DNA of 64,000 bases, taken from contig CAVFAY010000013.1 of the NCBI GenBank assembly GCA_963620595.1, positions 11,648-75,647 of the forward strand. The letters run 5' to 3'. The notes beneath the pieces are model-generated. The model was not told where the DNA came from and ran no database searches. It saw only the letters and a program-made list of their open reading frames with translations. The position numbers and the translations under genes are program-made. Every line of letters begins with the position of its first letter. The first letter of the stretch is position 1. Positions 37,334 to 46,276 of the stretch are shown piece after piece. The stretch comes from Butyricicoccus_A sp963620595. Lineage in GTDB: Bacteria > Bacillota > Clostridia > Oscillospirales > Butyricicoccaceae.

Positions 37334-38716
37334 TTAGTCCTGAATGCCTTCAATATGCGGAATGGTCGCAAAGCCCTTTTCCAAATCGGCATCGGTCGGA
37401 ATATAATCGCTCATAGTCTTTTCGTTGTATGCCTTGTAAGCAGCCAAGTCGAAATAGCCGGTACCTGTCAGGTTGAACAGGATGGTCTTTTCTTCGCCGG
37501 TCTCCTTGCACTTGAGTGCTTCATCAATGGCAACGCGAATGGCATGAGAGGACTCCGGCGCCGGCAGGATGCCTTCGATCTTTGCGAACATCTCAGCAGC
37601 CTCAAAGACAGAAGTCTGCTCAACAGCACGTGCTTCATTCAGATAGCCATCATGATACAGCTGAGACAGAATCGGGCTCATGCCATGATAGCGCAGACCA
37701 CCTGCATGGTTTGCAGACGGGATAAAGCCGCAGCCCAACGTATACATCTTTGCCAGCGGCGTTACCATGCCGGTATCACAGAAGTCATACGCGAACTTGC
37801 CGCGGGTCAATGTCGGGCAGGAAGCCGGTTCTACAGCGATGAAATACGGGTCTGCCTTGCCGGTCAGCTTATCGCCCATAAACGGGGACATAATACCGCC
37901 CAGATTCGAGCCACCGCCTGCACAACCGATGACAATATCCGGATAAGCATCAATCTTTTCCATTGCCGCCTTTGCTTCCAGACCAATCACGCTCTGATGC
38001 AGCAGTACCTGATTGAGCACGCTGCCCAGTACATAGCGATAGCCTTCATGTGTAGTCGCATATTCTACTGCTTCGGAAATTGCCGTACCCAGAGATCCAG
38101 TACTTCCCGGAAAACGCTCGTTGATTTCACAGCCTACCTTCGTAGTCATGGACGGGGACGGAATAATATCTGCACCGTAAGTGTGAATGACTTCCTTGCG
38201 GTATGGCTTCTGCTCATACGAGCACTTTACCATGTAAACCTTGCAGTCCAGATCAAAATACTGGCAAGCCATTGCCAGTGCGGTACCCCACTGACCTGCA
38301 CCGGTCTCGGTCGTCACACCCTTGAGACCCTGTGCCTTGGCATAATATGCCTGTGCAATCGAGGAATTCAGCTTGTGGCTGCCGCTCGTGTTGCCGCCCT
38401 CATACTTGTAATAAATCTTTGCCGGCGTATCCAGCGCCTTCTCCAAATAGTAGGCACGCATCAGCGGAGACGGACGGAACATGCGATAGTGCTCACGCAC
38501 CTCATCCGGAATGTCAATGTAACGATCGGTCTCGTCCAGTTCCTGCTTTGCCAGTTCGGTACAAAATACCGGCTCCAGGTCAGCCAGTTGTACCGGCTTA
38601 TGCGTTGCCGGATTGAGCATCGGACGATGCTGTGTCTTCATGTCCGCGCGGACGTTATACCACTGCTTTGGAATCTCATCCTCACTGAGATAAATTTTAT
38701 ATGGAATCTTTGCCAT
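37334..38716 (-). CDS. Tryptophan synthase beta-like PLP enzyme (TrpB2 type)
   Basis: 460-residue PLP enzyme. It starts MAKIPYKIYLSE, as in TrpB2 proteins, and has the Schiff-base lysine in YEGGNTSGSHKLNSS near residue 112, the substrate loop TETGAGQWG and the phosphate-binding GCAGGGSNLGG. TrpB2 enzymes make tryptophan from indole and serine, often without a TrpA partner; no trpA lies beside it. The ATG at 38716 was preferred to a start at 38770 that would add a non-family extension. It is monocistronic, bounded by terminators. Confidence 0.93.
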   Translation of the reverse strand: MAKIPYKIYLSEDEIPKQWYNVRADMKTQHRPMLNPATHKPVQLADLEPVFCTELAKQELDETDRYIDIPDEVREHYRMFRPSPLMRAYYLEKALDTPAKIYYKYEGGNTSGSHKLNSSIAQAYYAKAQGLKGVTTETGAGQWGTALAMACQYFDLDCKVYMVKCSYEQKPYRKEVIHTYGADIIPSPSMTTKVGCEINERFPGSTGSLGTAISEAVEYATTHEGYRYVLGSVLNQVLLHQSVIGLEAKAAMEKIDAYPDIVIGCAGGGSNLGGIMSPFMGDKLTGKADPYFIAVEPASCPTLTRGKFAYDFCDTGMVTPLAKMYTLGCGFIPSANHAGGLRYHGMSPILSQLYHDGYLNEARAVEQTSVFEAAEMFAKIEGILPAPESSHAIRVAIDEALKCKETGEEKTILFNLTGTGYFDLAAYKAYNEKTMSDYIPTDADLEKGFATIPHIEGIQD

Positions 38717-38819
38717 AGCTATAGTCTCCCAATCTTCAAATCTTCGTATCACTGTACCAACGTACAGCATTAAACTACTTCAAATTATACGAGGCTTATC
38801 TCGCAATGTCAATACCATA

Positions 38820-38850
38820 AAAAATCCGGCAGGCTTTCGCCTGCCGGAAA
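38820..38850 (-). terminator. Intrinsic terminator of guaB
   Basis: 9-bp GC-rich stem (38826-38834 with 38839-38847) with TTTT on each side; six T follow the stem on the minus strand. Confidence 0.85.
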
Positions 38851-38876
38851 ATCGTACTAAACCAGATTGAAAAAAC

Positions 38877-40388
38877 TTACTGTGCGGTATTGCGGGACGG
38901 ATCACGCAGAACAACGTCATGTGCGCCGCCTTCTACCAGAGAGGTTGCAGATACCAGCGTAATCTTTGCCTTCTCCTGAAGCTCCGGAATGCTCATTGCA
39001 CCACAGTTGCACATGGTAGACCGAACCTTTGCCAGTGTCATACCAACATTGTCCTTGAGGGCACCTGCATATGGAACGTAGGAATCAACGCCTTCCTCGA
39101 ACGACAGCTTCTTGTCGCCGCCCATATCGTAACGCTGCCAGTTTCTTGCACGAGCAGAGCCTTCGCCCCAATACTCCTTCATATAAGAGCCACCAACAAC
39201 AACACGGTTGGTTGGAGACTCATCAAAGCGAGAGAAGTAACGTCCAAGCATCAAGAAGTCTGCACCCATAGCCAGTGCCAGCGTCATGTGGTAGTCATAT
39301 ACCAGACCGCCGTCAGAGCAAATCGGGATATAAATGCCAGTCTGCTCAAAATACTCATCACGAGCCTGAACCACATCGATCAGAGCAGTAGCCTGTCCAC
39401 GGCCAATGCCCTTCTGCTCACGAGTGATACAGATGGAACCGCCGCCGATGCCGACCTTTACGAAGTCTGCGCCGCATTTTGCCAGATACAGGAAGCCTTC
39501 CTTGTCAACAACATTGCCCATGCCGACCTTTACGGTATCGCCATAGTGCTCACGAATCCAGTCGATGGTCAGCTTCTGCCACTCAGAGAAGCCTTCGGAG
39601 GAATCGATACACAGAACATCTGCACCTGCTTCAATCAGCGCCGGAACACGCTCTGCGTAGTCGCGGGTGTTGATGCCAGCGCCTACCATGTAGCGCTTGT
39701 GTGCATCCAGCAGCTCCAGCGTGTTTTCCTTGTGAGAGTCATAGTCCTTGCGGAATACCATGTAAACGAGGTTCTGATTCTCGTCGATAATCGGCAGTGC
39801 ATTGAGCTTATGATCCCAGATGATGTTGTTTGCTTCCTTCAGAGAAGTATCCTTCGGTGCAGTAATCAGTTTCTCGAACGGAGTCATAAATTCTTCTACG
39901 CGCAGGGACGGTTCCATGCGGCTGACACGGTAATCTCTGCCGGTGACAATGCCGAGCAGCTTGCCATTCGGGGTGCCGTCTGCGGTAACAGCCATGGTGG
40001 AATGACCAGTAGTTTCCTTGAGTGCCAGCACATCGCCGAGGGTCTGATCCGGCTTGATGTTGGAATCGCTGACAACAAAACCTGCCTTGTAGCTCTTGAC
40101 GCGGGCAACCATAGCAGCCTCAGACTCGATGCTCTGGGAGCCATAGATAAAGGACATGCCGCCCTCACGTGCCAGAGCAATTGCCATGGTATCGTTGGAT
40201 ACTGCCTGCATGATAGCGGAAACCATCGGGATATTGATAGAGATCGGACACTCCTCAACACCCTTGCGGTACTTTACAATTGGGGTTTTCAGGTCTACGT
40301 TCGCCGGAATGCACTTACTGGAAGAATATCCCGGTACCAGCAGGTATTCGCTGAAGGTATGGGACGGTTCAGAAAAATAATATGCCAT
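38877..40388 (-). CDS. guaB: Inosine-5'-monophosphate dehydrogenase
   Basis: 503 residues. Oxidises IMP to XMP, the committed step of GMP synthesis. The catalytic-cysteine loop reads KVGIGGGSICITREQKGIG near residue 310, and two CBS domains interrupt the barrel (LLGIVTGRDYRVSR, ALPIIDENQNLVYMVFRKD). The flap and C-terminal K/NAD motifs (MLGRYFSRFDESP) follow. The ATG at 40388 has AGGGAG upstream; codons from 40499 are non-coding extension. Confidence 0.94.
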   Translation of the reverse strand: MAYYFSEPSHTFSEYLLVPGYSSSKCIPANVDLKTPIVKYRKGVEECPISINIPMVSAIMQAVSNDTMAIALAREGGMSFIYGSQSIESEAAMVARVKSYKAGFVVSDSNIKPDQTLGDVLALKETTGHSTMAVTADGTPNGKLLGIVTGRDYRVSRMEPSLRVEEFMTPFEKLITAPKDTSLKEANNIIWDHKLNALPIIDENQNLVYMVFRKDYDSHKENTLELLDAHKRYMVGAGINTRDYAERVPALIEAGADVLCIDSSEGFSEWQKLTIDWIREHYGDTVKVGMGNVVDKEGFLYLAKCGADFVKVGIGGGSICITREQKGIGRGQATALIDVVQARDEYFEQTGIYIPICSDGGLVYDYHMTLALAMGADFLMLGRYFSRFDESPTNRVVVGGSYMKEYWGEGSARARNWQRYDMGGDKKLSFEEGVDSYVPYAGALKDNVGMTLAKVRSTMCNCGAMSIPELQEKAKITLVSATSLVEGGAHDVVLRDPSRNTAQ

Positions 40389-40443
40389 GATAATTCGACT
40401 CCCTTCACATTCTTCAATCTGAAATTTACTGTAATTGCTTATA

Positions 40444-40472
40444 ATTATACTCGCATCTAAAAATAAAGTAAA
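40444..40472 (-). promoter_or_regulatory. guaB promoter
   Basis: Minus strand TTTACT (40467-40472), 17-base spacer, TATAAT (40444-40449), about 55 bases before the start codon. No purine riboswitch fold was evident in the short leader. Confidence 0.6.
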
Positions 40473-40540
40473 TCCCCCAGTTGTCAAAATTTCTCCCAAA
40501 AATTGTGTAGCTCATGTTCATTTTCATGTGAGAAAAGAGG

Positions 40541-40573
40541 AAACCCGCCGGCATACGCCAGCGGGTTTTTATC
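40541..40573. terminator. Terminator after the amino-acid ABC operon
   Basis: 11-bp stem (40541-40551 with 40558-40568). A T-run follows on the plus strand and a weaker pyrimidine tract on the minus strand, 14 bases past the glnQ-like stop. Confidence 0.65.
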
Positions 40574-40586
40574 TTACAAATGATAT

Positions 40587-41315
40587 TTACTTCTGCGTTA
40601 CTGCGCGCAGGAATGCCTGCGTGCGTTCCATCTTCGGATGGTTGAAGATTTCCTCCGGTGTGCCCTCCTCGGTGATGTAGCCGTCCGACATAAAGATCAC
40701 GCGGTCAGCTACTTCGCTGGCAAAGCCCATCTCGTGGGTGACGACAACCATCGTCATACCCTGCTTTGCCAGCTCCTTCATGGTGTCGAGAACCTCGCCT
40801 ACCATTTCCGGATCCAGCGCGGAGGTCGGCTCGTCGAACAAAATCGCCTTCGGATCCATCATCAGCGAGCGAACAATCGCAACACGCTGCTTCTGGCCAC
40901 CGGAGAGCTGTGCCGGATAATTTTCCGCCTTTTCTTCCAGACCAACGCGCTTGAGCAGCTCCACAGCCTTCTTCTTAGCATCTTCTTCGCTCATCAGCTT
41001 CTGCTTAACCGGTGCCAGAGTCAAATTGTCCATAACATTCAGATGATTAAACAGATTGAAGTGCTGGAATACCATACCCAGCTTCTGACGAATCTTGTTG
41101 ATATCCGTGCCCTTGTCCAGAATATCCGTGCCATCAAAAATGATCTGACCGCCAGTCGGCTCTTCCAGACGGTTCAGGCAGCGCAGAAAGGTGCTCTTAC
41201 CAGAACCAGACGGACCGATGACAACAATGCATTCACCCTTGCTGATTTCACAATCAATCTTTTTGAGGACTTCCAGCTCACCGAAGCTTTTCTTTAAATT
41301 CTTAACGGTTATCAC
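40587..41315 (-). CDS. glnQ: Polar amino-acid ABC transporter ATPase (GlnQ-like)
   Basis: Energises the adjacent permease. Walker A is GPSGSGKSTFLRCLN, signature LSGGQKQRVAIVRSL, Walker B AILFDEPTSALDPE and the H-loop VVTHEMGFASEV. I place the start at GTG 41315, overlapping the upstream gene's stop by 14 bases, because family members begin ITVKNLKKSFG; the AAGGAG upstream is 11 bases away. Gene order permease-ATPase and the overlap indicate coupled translation. Confidence 0.93.
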   Translation of the reverse strand: MITVKNLKKSFGELEVLKKIDCEISKGECIVVIGPSGSGKSTFLRCLNRLEEPTGGQIIFDGTDILDKGTDINKIRQKLGMVFQHFNLFNHLNVMDNLTLAPVKQKLMSEEDAKKKAVELLKRVGLEEKAENYPAQLSGGQKQRVAIVRSLMMDPKAILFDEPTSALDPEMVGEVLDTMKELAKQGMTMVVVTHEMGFASEVADRVIFMSDGYITEEGTPEEIFNHPKMERTQAFLRAVTQK

Positions 41316-43527
41316 TCTGACGCAGTCTCCTTTCGATAGCAGCCAGACCAAAGGTCATCAGCTTGACCAGAATATAGTAAATAATAGCCACGGCAATCAG
41401 CGGCAGGAATGCTTGATAGGTACGCGATACGATAAAGTCACCCGCCTTGGTCAGATCGACAATCGCAACATAACCGACAATAGAGGTTTCCTTTACCAGC
41501 GTAATCATCTCATTGCCCAATGCCGGAATGACATTCTTAATTGCCTGCGGCAAAATGATATACCGCATGGTCTCGCCATAGGTGAAGCCCAGCGAACGGC
41601 CGCCTTCCATCTGACCATTATCTACCGCCAAAATGCCTGCACGGATGTTCTCTGCAACATATGCACCGCTGTTGATGCCAAATGCCAAAATGGCCGCGAC
41701 AACCGCATAGCGGCTACGGAAGATAACCATGAACATAATCAGCAACTGTACCATAGACGGGGTACCGCGCAGAATATCAATATACACACTGGCAATGCGC
41801 GACCAAACGGTCTTTTTCTTCCTGCGCACTTCGGTCAGCTTCATCAGTGCAATAATAAAGCCAAGTACAATGCCCAAAATACCTGCACAAATTGAAATGC
41901 CAATTGTGACGCCAAGACCTTTAATCATCAGCATGTAGCCGTTGGTATCGACAAATACATACTTCAGATTTTCCAAAAATCCCTCGTTCTCTGTGCTGCT
42001 CTCCTGATTCTCGGTATCAACGGTTGCAGCACTTCCATTGATATACTGATCAACCAGCTTATCAAATGTGCCATCTTCCTTGATCTTCTTCAGACCATCG
42101 TTAATCATCTGAAGGGTCTCGGTATCGCCCTTCTGCACAGCGATGGCATACTGCTCAGTAGAAGTATCATCCTGCATCATCTTGAGCGTATCCGGATTTT
42201 TAGACACGAAGTTCTCTGCCGGATTCTGGTCAATAACAACTGCATCGACACCGCCATTATTCAGGGCTACAACGGCATCGGTGCCCTTCTTGAAGCGCTG
42301 TATCTCTGTCTTGCTGTCCGTGATAACCTCGTTATCGTCTCCCGGTGTGCACAGCAAGTCACCGGTTGTGCCCTCCTGCACGCCGATTTTCTTGCCGTTC
42401 AGGTCCGCCAGCTTTGTGACATCGCTGTCCTTCTTGACAATGATGCACTGGGTTGCCGTATAATAGCTGTCTGAAAAATCGACAGACTTCTTACGATCTT
42501 CTGTCACGGTCATGCCCGCAATGACAGCATCCAAACTGCCCGTGGACAGCGAAGCTACCAAGGACTTAAACTCCATGTTGGTAATCTTGACGTTAAAGCC
42601 TTCTGCCTTACCAATTGCCTTGATGACAGCCATATCAAAGCCATCTGGCTGACCATCGTTACCGATGTACTCAAACGGCGGGAACTCAGCATTGGTGCCG
42701 ACCGTCAGCGTCTTTCCAGTGTTTGTTGTTGTTTCTTCCGTCTCACTGCCGCCGATATACTGGGCAACCAACTTATCGAATGTGCCGTTTTCCTTGATTT
42801 TCTTGAGACCATCATTGATCTTATTCAAGGTCTCGGTATCGCCCTTCTGCACAGCGATGGCATACTGCTCAGTAGAAGTATCATCCTGCATCATCTTGAG
42901 CGTATCCGGATTTTTAGACACGAAGTTCTCTGCCGGATTCTGGTCAATAACAACTGCATCGACACCGCCATTATTCAGGGCTACAACGGCATCGGTGCCC
43001 TTCTTGAAGCGCTGTATCTCTGTCTTGCTGTCCGTGATAACCTCGTTATCGTCTCCCGGTGTGCACAGCAAGTCACCGGTTGTGCCCTCCTGCACGCCGA
43101 TTTTCTTGCCGTTCAGGTCCGCCAGCTTTGTGACATCGCTGTCCTTCTTGACAATGATGCACTGGGTTGCCGTATAATAGCTGTCTGAAAAATCGACAGA
43201 CTTCTTACGATCTTCTGTCACGGTCATGCCCGCAATGACAGCATCCAAACTGCCCGTGGACAGCGAAGCTACCAAAGACTTGAACTCCATATTGGAGATC
43301 TTGACCTCAAATCCTTCTTCCTCGCCGATCGCCTTAATGACAGCCATGTCAAAGCCGTCTGGCTGACCATCATTGCCAATGTACTCAAACGGCGGGAATT
43401 CCGCGTTGGTGCCGACTGTCAGAACATCTGCCGCTTGTGCCTTGGACGCACTCGGAAAGAATACGCCGCCAGCTATGAGCAGACACGCCAGGCACATCGC
43501 CAACAAACGCTTTACGCTTTTTTTCAT
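41302..43527 (-). CDS. Fused amino-acid ABC protein: two substrate-binding domains plus permease (GlnP type)
   Basis: 741 residues. A signal sequence is followed by two family-3 solute-binding domains in tandem (each starting LTVGTNAEFPPFEYIGND) with a 238-residue period, a short linker, and a C-terminal BPD-type permease of about 215 residues (EAA loop around EGGRSLGFTYGETMRYIILPQ). Fused receptors of this kind, known from lactococcal GlnP, concentrate glutamine- or glutamate-type ligands at the translocator; cystine is an alternative ligand here. The ATG at 43527 with AAAGGA is preferred to an extension from 43608. About 447 bp are identical between the two domains. Confidence 0.92.
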   Translation of the reverse strand: MKKSVKRLLAMCLACLLIAGGVFFPSASKAQAADVLTVGTNAEFPPFEYIGNDGQPDGFDMAVIKAIGEEEGFEVKISNMEFKSLVASLSTGSLDAVIAGMTVTEDRKKSVDFSDSYYTATQCIIVKKDSDVTKLADLNGKKIGVQEGTTGDLLCTPGDDNEVITDSKTEIQRFKKGTDAVVALNNGGVDAVVIDQNPAENFVSKNPDTLKMMQDDTSTEQYAIAVQKGDTETLNKINDGLKKIKENGTFDKLVAQYIGGSETEETTTNTGKTLTVGTNAEFPPFEYIGNDGQPDGFDMAVIKAIGKAEGFNVKITNMEFKSLVASLSTGSLDAVIAGMTVTEDRKKSVDFSDSYYTATQCIIVKKDSDVTKLADLNGKKIGVQEGTTGDLLCTPGDDNEVITDSKTEIQRFKKGTDAVVALNNGGVDAVVIDQNPAENFVSKNPDTLKMMQDDTSTEQYAIAVQKGDTETLQMINDGLKKIKEDGTFDKLVDQYINGSAATVDTENQESSTENEGFLENLKYVFVDTNGYMLMIKGLGVTIGISICAGILGIVLGFIIALMKLTEVRRKKKTVWSRIASVYIDILRGTPSMVQLLIMFMVIFRSRYAVVAAILAFGINSGAYVAENIRAGILAVDNGQMEGGRSLGFTYGETMRYIILPQAIKNVIPALGNEMITLVKETSIVGYVAIVDLTKAGDFIVSRTYQAFLPLIAVAIIYYILVKLMTFGLAAIERRLRQSDNR
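42115..42561. repeat. Copy 2 of an intragenic direct repeat (identical to 42829-43275)
   Basis: About 447 bp that I read as base-for-base identical to the copy 714 bp away, encoding the central part of the second solute-binding domain. Sequence on both sides differs at synonymous sites. Confidence 0.88.
42829..43275. repeat. Copy 1 of the intragenic direct repeat
   Basis: Partner of 42115-42561 in the first solute-binding domain. Identity ends at GAAGCTACCAA on one side and at GGTCTCGG on the other. Confidence 0.88.
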
Positions 43528-43561
43528 GCTCTGCTGATTCCTTTCTGATTTATTTTTTACT

Positions 43562-43613
43562 CGAATAAAAAGAGGATGAGGCGAACGAACCGACAGTCGT
43601 TGTCCCATCCTCT
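43562..43613 (-). terminator. Terminator after ilvE
   Basis: Imperfect long hairpin with 8-bp outer arms (43571-43578 with 43606-43613) and further internal pairing, followed by TTTTTATTC on the minus strand. Confidence 0.6.
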
Positions 43614-43648
43614 GATTCTACACAGGTCAACAAGTTGTTGTGATAAAC

Positions 43649-44719
43649 TTAGTCGTCTACTGCAACCGTCCAGCCCATGTCATCCGGCTTGGTGCCCCAC
43701 TGGATACCGGTCAGGGTATCATACAGTCTCTGGGTAACTTCACCAATCTTACCATCGTTAATCTTGCAAACATCATCTTCGTAGCGCAGTTCGCCTACTG
43801 GAGAGATAACAGCAGCAGTACCTGTGCCGAATACTTCTTCCAGCTTGCCTTCCTTGGAAGCCTTGACAATGTCAACAATCGGCAGACGCTCTTCGGATAC
43901 CTTGTAGCCCCACTTCTCCATCAATGCAATGCAGGAACGACGGGTAACACCCGGCAGTACCGTACCTACACACGGAGCAGTATAGATCGTGCCGTCAATC
44001 TTAAAGAAGCAGTTCATGGATCCAACTTCTTCTACGTACTTATGCTCTACGCCGTCCAGCCACAGGCTCTGCTCATAGCCCAGCTCATGACCCTTTACCT
44101 GAGAAATCAGGGATGCAGCGTAGTTGCCACCGCACTTGGTAAAGCCGGTGCCGCCCGGGCAAGCACGGGTGTACTCATCTTCTACGAAGATCTTAACCGG
44201 ATTGATACCGGTAGAATAATATGCGCCAACAGGGGAACAGATAATCATAAACTTATGGGTCTTAGAGGTACGAACACCCAGATGCGGCTCATCTGCAAAG
44301 ATGAACGGACGGATGTACAGAGAAGTACCCGGCAGAGACGGAACCCACTCCTCTTCTACCTTGACCAGCGCCTTGACAGCCTGAACGAAATCCTCGACCG
44401 GCAGCTGCGGCAGGCACATACGAGCATTGGTGTTCCACATACGCTCTGCGTTGCAGTCCGGACGGAACAACTGAACCTTGCCTTCCGGCGTGCGATATGC
44501 CTTCATACCCTCGAAGGACTCCATTGCATAATGCAGAACCATAGCTGCCGGGTCCAGCTGAATCGGCTGATACGGTACGATGCGCGCGTCATGCCAGCCA
44601 ATGCCCTCGGTGTGATCAATAATCAGCATATGATCGGTATAATAATTACCAAATCCCAGATTATGCTGATCCGGCTTCGGCTTTTTGTTCGTCGTCGGGG
44701 TAAATTTGATGTCTAACAT
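43649..44719 (-). CDS. ilvE: Branched-chain amino-acid aminotransferase
   Basis: 356-residue fold-type IV PLP enzyme interconverting Leu/Ile/Val and their 2-oxo acids with glutamate. Family features: LHYAMESFEGMKAYRTPEG, the lysine in GTGFTKCGGNYAASL, and EVGSMNCFFKIDGT. The ATG at 44719 is chosen because the sequence before it (to 44833) has no family similarity and covers the promoter. Monocistronic. The ribosome site is weak (AAAGAGTG). Confidence 0.95.
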   Translation of the reverse strand: MLDIKFTPTTNKKPKPDQHNLGFGNYYTDHMLIIDHTEGIGWHDARIVPYQPIQLDPAAMVLHYAMESFEGMKAYRTPEGKVQLFRPDCNAERMWNTNARMCLPQLPVEDFVQAVKALVKVEEEWVPSLPGTSLYIRPFIFADEPHLGVRTSKTHKFMIICSPVGAYYSTGINPVKIFVEDEYTRACPGGTGFTKCGGNYAASLISQVKGHELGYEQSLWLDGVEHKYVEEVGSMNCFFKIDGTIYTAPCVGTVLPGVTRRSCIALMEKWGYKVSEERLPIVDIVKASKEGKLEEVFGTGTAAVISPVGELRYEDDVCKINDGKIGEVTQRLYDTLTGIQWGTKPDDMGWTVAVDD

Positions 44720-44777
44720 AGTGTATTCACTCTTTTCCCGCCATAATAGCGAATTGTTTTGAAAATCGTATGAGAAT

Positions 44778-44806
44778 ATTTTATATAACTTGTGTGCGTA
44801 TTGCAA
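44778..44806 (-). promoter_or_regulatory. ilvE promoter
   Basis: Minus strand TTGCAA (44801-44806), 17-base spacer, TAAAAT (44778-44783), about 60 bases from the start codon. Two direct repeats lie immediately upstream of the -35. Confidence 0.7.
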
Positions 44807-44813
44807 GAGCCTG

Positions 44814-44846
44814 ACGCTATTTTTTTGCGGCAAACGCTATTTTTTT
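44814..44846. repeat. Two 13-bp direct repeats upstream of the ilvE promoter
   Basis: ACGCTATTTTTTT at 44814-44826 and again at 44834-44846, 20 bp apart (two helical turns), just upstream of the -35. Candidate activator or UP-like site. Confidence 0.55.
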
Positions 44847-44873
44847 CACCTGTTTCTGCACCTTCCCGTTTCT

Positions 44874-44893
44874 TATGCATCAGCTGATGCATA
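44874..44893. promoter_or_regulatory. 20-bp perfect palindrome
   Basis: TATGCATCAGCTGATGCATA between the ilvE promoter and the fba terminator; possible operator of a dimeric regulator. Confidence 0.45.
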
Positions 44894-44931
44894 TTTTAGA
44901 CTGTGCGGGCAAATTGATTCTCTTCCCGGCG

Positions 44932-44963
44932 CAAAAAAGGCTGCATCCGAAGATGCAGCCTTT
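44932..44963 (-). terminator. Intrinsic terminator of fba
   Basis: 12-bp stem (44936-44947 with 44952-44963) with a TTCG tetraloop on the minus strand and six T after it, 28 bases past the stop. Confidence 0.85.
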
Positions 44964-44991
44964 CGATTCAGGTTTAGCAAAAGCCAACGAA

Positions 44992-45960
44992 TTAAGCCTT
45001 GCCGTCGCAGCCCAGAACGTTAACGATCTTATGAGCTACCATGTCCTTAACAGCCTGACGAGCCGGCTTCAGGTACTGGCGCGGATCGAAGTGATCCGGA
45101 TGCTCAGCCATATGCTTACGGATGGAAGCAGTCATAGCCAGACGGATATCAGAGTCGATGTTGATCTTGCATACAGCCAGCTTAGCAGCCTTACGCAGCT
45201 GATCTTCCGGAATACCGATAGCATCCGGCATCTTGCCGCCGTAGGTGTTTACAATCTTTACGAAATCCTGCGGAACGGAGGAAGAACCGTGCAGAACGAT
45301 CGGGAAGCCCGGCAGACGCTTGATGCACTCTTCCAGCACGTCGAAACGGAGCGGAGGCGGAACCAGAATGCCGTCCTCGTTGCGGGTGCACTGCTCCGGG
45401 GTAAACTTATACGCGCCATGGGAAGTACCGATAGCGATTGCCAGAGAGTCACAACCGGTGCGGGAAACGAATTCCTCTACTTCTTCCGGATGGGTGTAGC
45501 TCTCGTTGCCAGCCTCAACAACAACTTCGTCCTCGACGCCAGCCAGGGTACCCAGCTCAGCCTCAACAACTACGCCGTGGTCATGTGCGTACTCTACAAC
45601 CTGCTTGGTCAGAGCAATGTTTTCCTCGAAAGACTTGGAGGAAGCGTCGATCATAACGGAGGTGAAGCCGCCGTCGATGCAGGACTTACAAACCTCGAAA
45701 GAGTCGCCGTGATCCAGATGCAGAGCGATCGGGATGTCCGGGTTGTTGATGACAGCAGCCTCAACCATCTTTACCAGATAGGTGTGGTTTGCATAAGCGC
45801 GAGCGCCCTTGGATACCTGCAGGATAACCGGAGCCTTCAGCTCACCAGCAGCCTCCGTGATACCCTGAACGATCTCCATGTTGTTAACATTGAAAGCGCC
45901 AACTGCGTAACCGCCGTCGTATGCCTTCTTGAACATCTCAGTAGTAGTTACAAGTGCCAT
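44992..45960 (-). CDS. fba: Class II fructose-1,6-bisphosphate aldolase
   Basis: 322 residues. Zinc-dependent cleavage of fructose-1,6-bisphosphate in glycolysis. Zinc-ligand His in ALHLDHGDSFE, the GAFNVNNMEI N-terminal motif, and PIVLHGSSSVPQDFVK near residue 220. Codon use is strongly biased to a few codons, as expected for a highly expressed gene. It is divergent from the PPi-PFK gene, so two consecutive glycolytic steps face each other across 316 bp. Confidence 0.95.
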   Translation of the reverse strand: MALVTTTEMFKKAYDGGYAVGAFNVNNMEIVQGITEAAGELKAPVILQVSKGARAYANHTYLVKMVEAAVINNPDIPIALHLDHGDSFEVCKSCIDGGFTSVMIDASSKSFEENIALTKQVVEYAHDHGVVVEAELGTLAGVEDEVVVEAGNESYTHPEEVEEFVSRTGCDSLAIAIGTSHGAYKFTPEQCTRNEDGILVPPPLRFDVLEECIKRLPGFPIVLHGSSSVPQDFVKIVNTYGGKMPDAIGIPEDQLRKAAKLAVCKINIDSDIRLAMTASIRKHMAEHPDHFDPRQYLKPARQAVKDMVAHKIVNVLGCDGKA

Positions 45961-46028
45961 TATTCATCTTCCTTTCAGAAATTTTCCGTGTGCAAACAGC
46001 CATAAACACACGAATTCCGTATAGCGTT

Positions 46029-46057
46029 ATTTTACCAGTCTTTCACACTAAAATCAA
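46029..46057 (-). promoter_or_regulatory. fba promoter
   Basis: Minus strand TTGATT (46052-46057), 17-base spacer, TAAAAT (46029-46034), about 65 bases before the start codon. Confidence 0.7.
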
Positions 46058-46145
46058 GTCGATTGTGTAAGTTTCGCAAATTTTATCCAAAGTCTGCCCT
46101 AAAACAAATCTTTGTGCGCTTTTTGTGCACCTCTTTCAAAAAGAA

Positions 46146-46174
46146 TTGATTTTCCTTGGAAAATATGGTATATT
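46146..46174 (+). promoter_or_regulatory. PPi-PFK promoter
   Basis: TTGATT (46146-46151), 17-base spacer, TATATT (46169-46174). The leader of about 95 bases holds a GC-rich inverted stretch around 46210-46240. Confidence 0.7.
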
Positions 46175-46276
46175 CAAATTAACATCGGAAACTGCGGCAG
46201 AAGTGGACTTTTTTCGTCCGGCGGAAACGAGACGCCGCCGCGTTTCTCTCGTGACAATTTAGGAGGTTTTTGAATT

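Noticed and set aside
37313..38773. 486-codon plus-strand frame opposite trpB2
   Set aside because: Shadow of a well-supported gene; no ribosome site or family pattern.
38717..38876. T-box or trp leader upstream of trpB2
   Set aside because: No T-box core or Trp-rich leader peptide is visible; the only structure is the guaB terminator.
38919..40460. 513-codon plus-strand frame opposite guaB
   Set aside because: Antisense to a complete IMP dehydrogenase; composition shows no protein character.
40389..40586. Purine riboswitch upstream of guaB
   Set aside because: The leader after the promoter is too short and no three-way junction pairing is evident.
42143..43177. Two near-identical antisense frames in the solute-binding domains
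   Set aside because: They mirror the intragenic repeat and have no coding features of their own.
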